A stretch of 29,825 nucleotides of DNA, from positions 1-29,825 of the IMG/VR virus record IMGVR_UViG_3300035670_000975; one strand, given 5' to 3'. This DNA is from a virus. Every line of letters starts with the position of its first letter. The stretch's first letter is position 1. A program made the position numbers and the translations under genes. The notes below the pieces were generated by a model. It ran no database searches, was not told where the DNA came from, and saw nothing but the letters and a program-made list of their open reading frames with translations. Shown here one piece after another: positions 29,809 to 29,825 of this stretch.

Positions 29809-29815
29809 TTAAATA
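29809..29815 (+). promoter_or_regulatory. Possible late promoter box TTAAATA after gp14
   Basis: TTAAATA lies 6 nt past the gp14 stop in the last bases of the window, matching the placement of the other late boxes at gene ends. No downstream gene is visible within the window, so its target is unconfirmed. Confidence 0.4.
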
Positions 29816-29825
29816 GTTATTATTA

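Overview
The window looks like the morphogenesis (baseplate and neck) region of a T4-like myovirus that infects marine cyanobacteria (Synechococcus or Prochlorococcus). All genes lie on the + strand and are packed tightly, with TAATG and ATGA overlaps. The gene order is gp25, gp6, a gp7-like giant, gp8, a very large DUF4815-type virion protein, two small proteins, gp13 and gp14. Short AT-rich late-promoter-like boxes (CTAAATA/ATAAATA) sit at the transcription-unit boundaries. Family assignments rest on motifs recalled from T4 and cyanophage proteins; no search was run.

Region 1 (1-377) is GC-richer than the rest. It holds the C-terminus of an unidentified protein, a textbook sigma70 promoter (TTGACA, 17 nt, TATAAT) and a structured leader whose pairing can be drawn in two mutually exclusive ways ahead of the first full gene.

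Region 2 (378-2861) is an accessory block. It contains a stand-alone cupin like the C-terminal domain of mannose-6-phosphate isomerase/ManC, a small conserved protein, a GT-A-type glycosyltransferase, a 48-residue very basic protein, an intrinsic terminator, a 231-residue protein of unknown function and a small acidic protein. Arginine codons here are mostly CGN, whereas the virion genes use AGA/AGG.

Region 3 (2884-29803) holds the virion genes. gp25, gp6, the gp7-like protein and gp8 would build the baseplate wedge, and gp13 and gp14 the neck. The gp7-like gene encodes 4076 residues. Only its first ~220 resemble T4 gp7 (its C-terminal core); the rest is a mosaic of repeated beta-type modules plus a YHYH domain. 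The same GSGY module also interrupts gp8, gp14 and the 2665-residue protein. T4 genes 9-12 and wac, which lie between 8 and 13 in T4, have no recognisable counterpart here; the 2665-residue protein and two small ORFs occupy the slot.

The most unusual signals are the modular giant virion proteins that share inserted repeats, late-promoter boxes embedded in stop codons, a terminator hairpin abutting a start codon, and the possible RNA switch at 155-377. No tRNA, CRISPR array, insertion sequence or minus-strand gene was seen.
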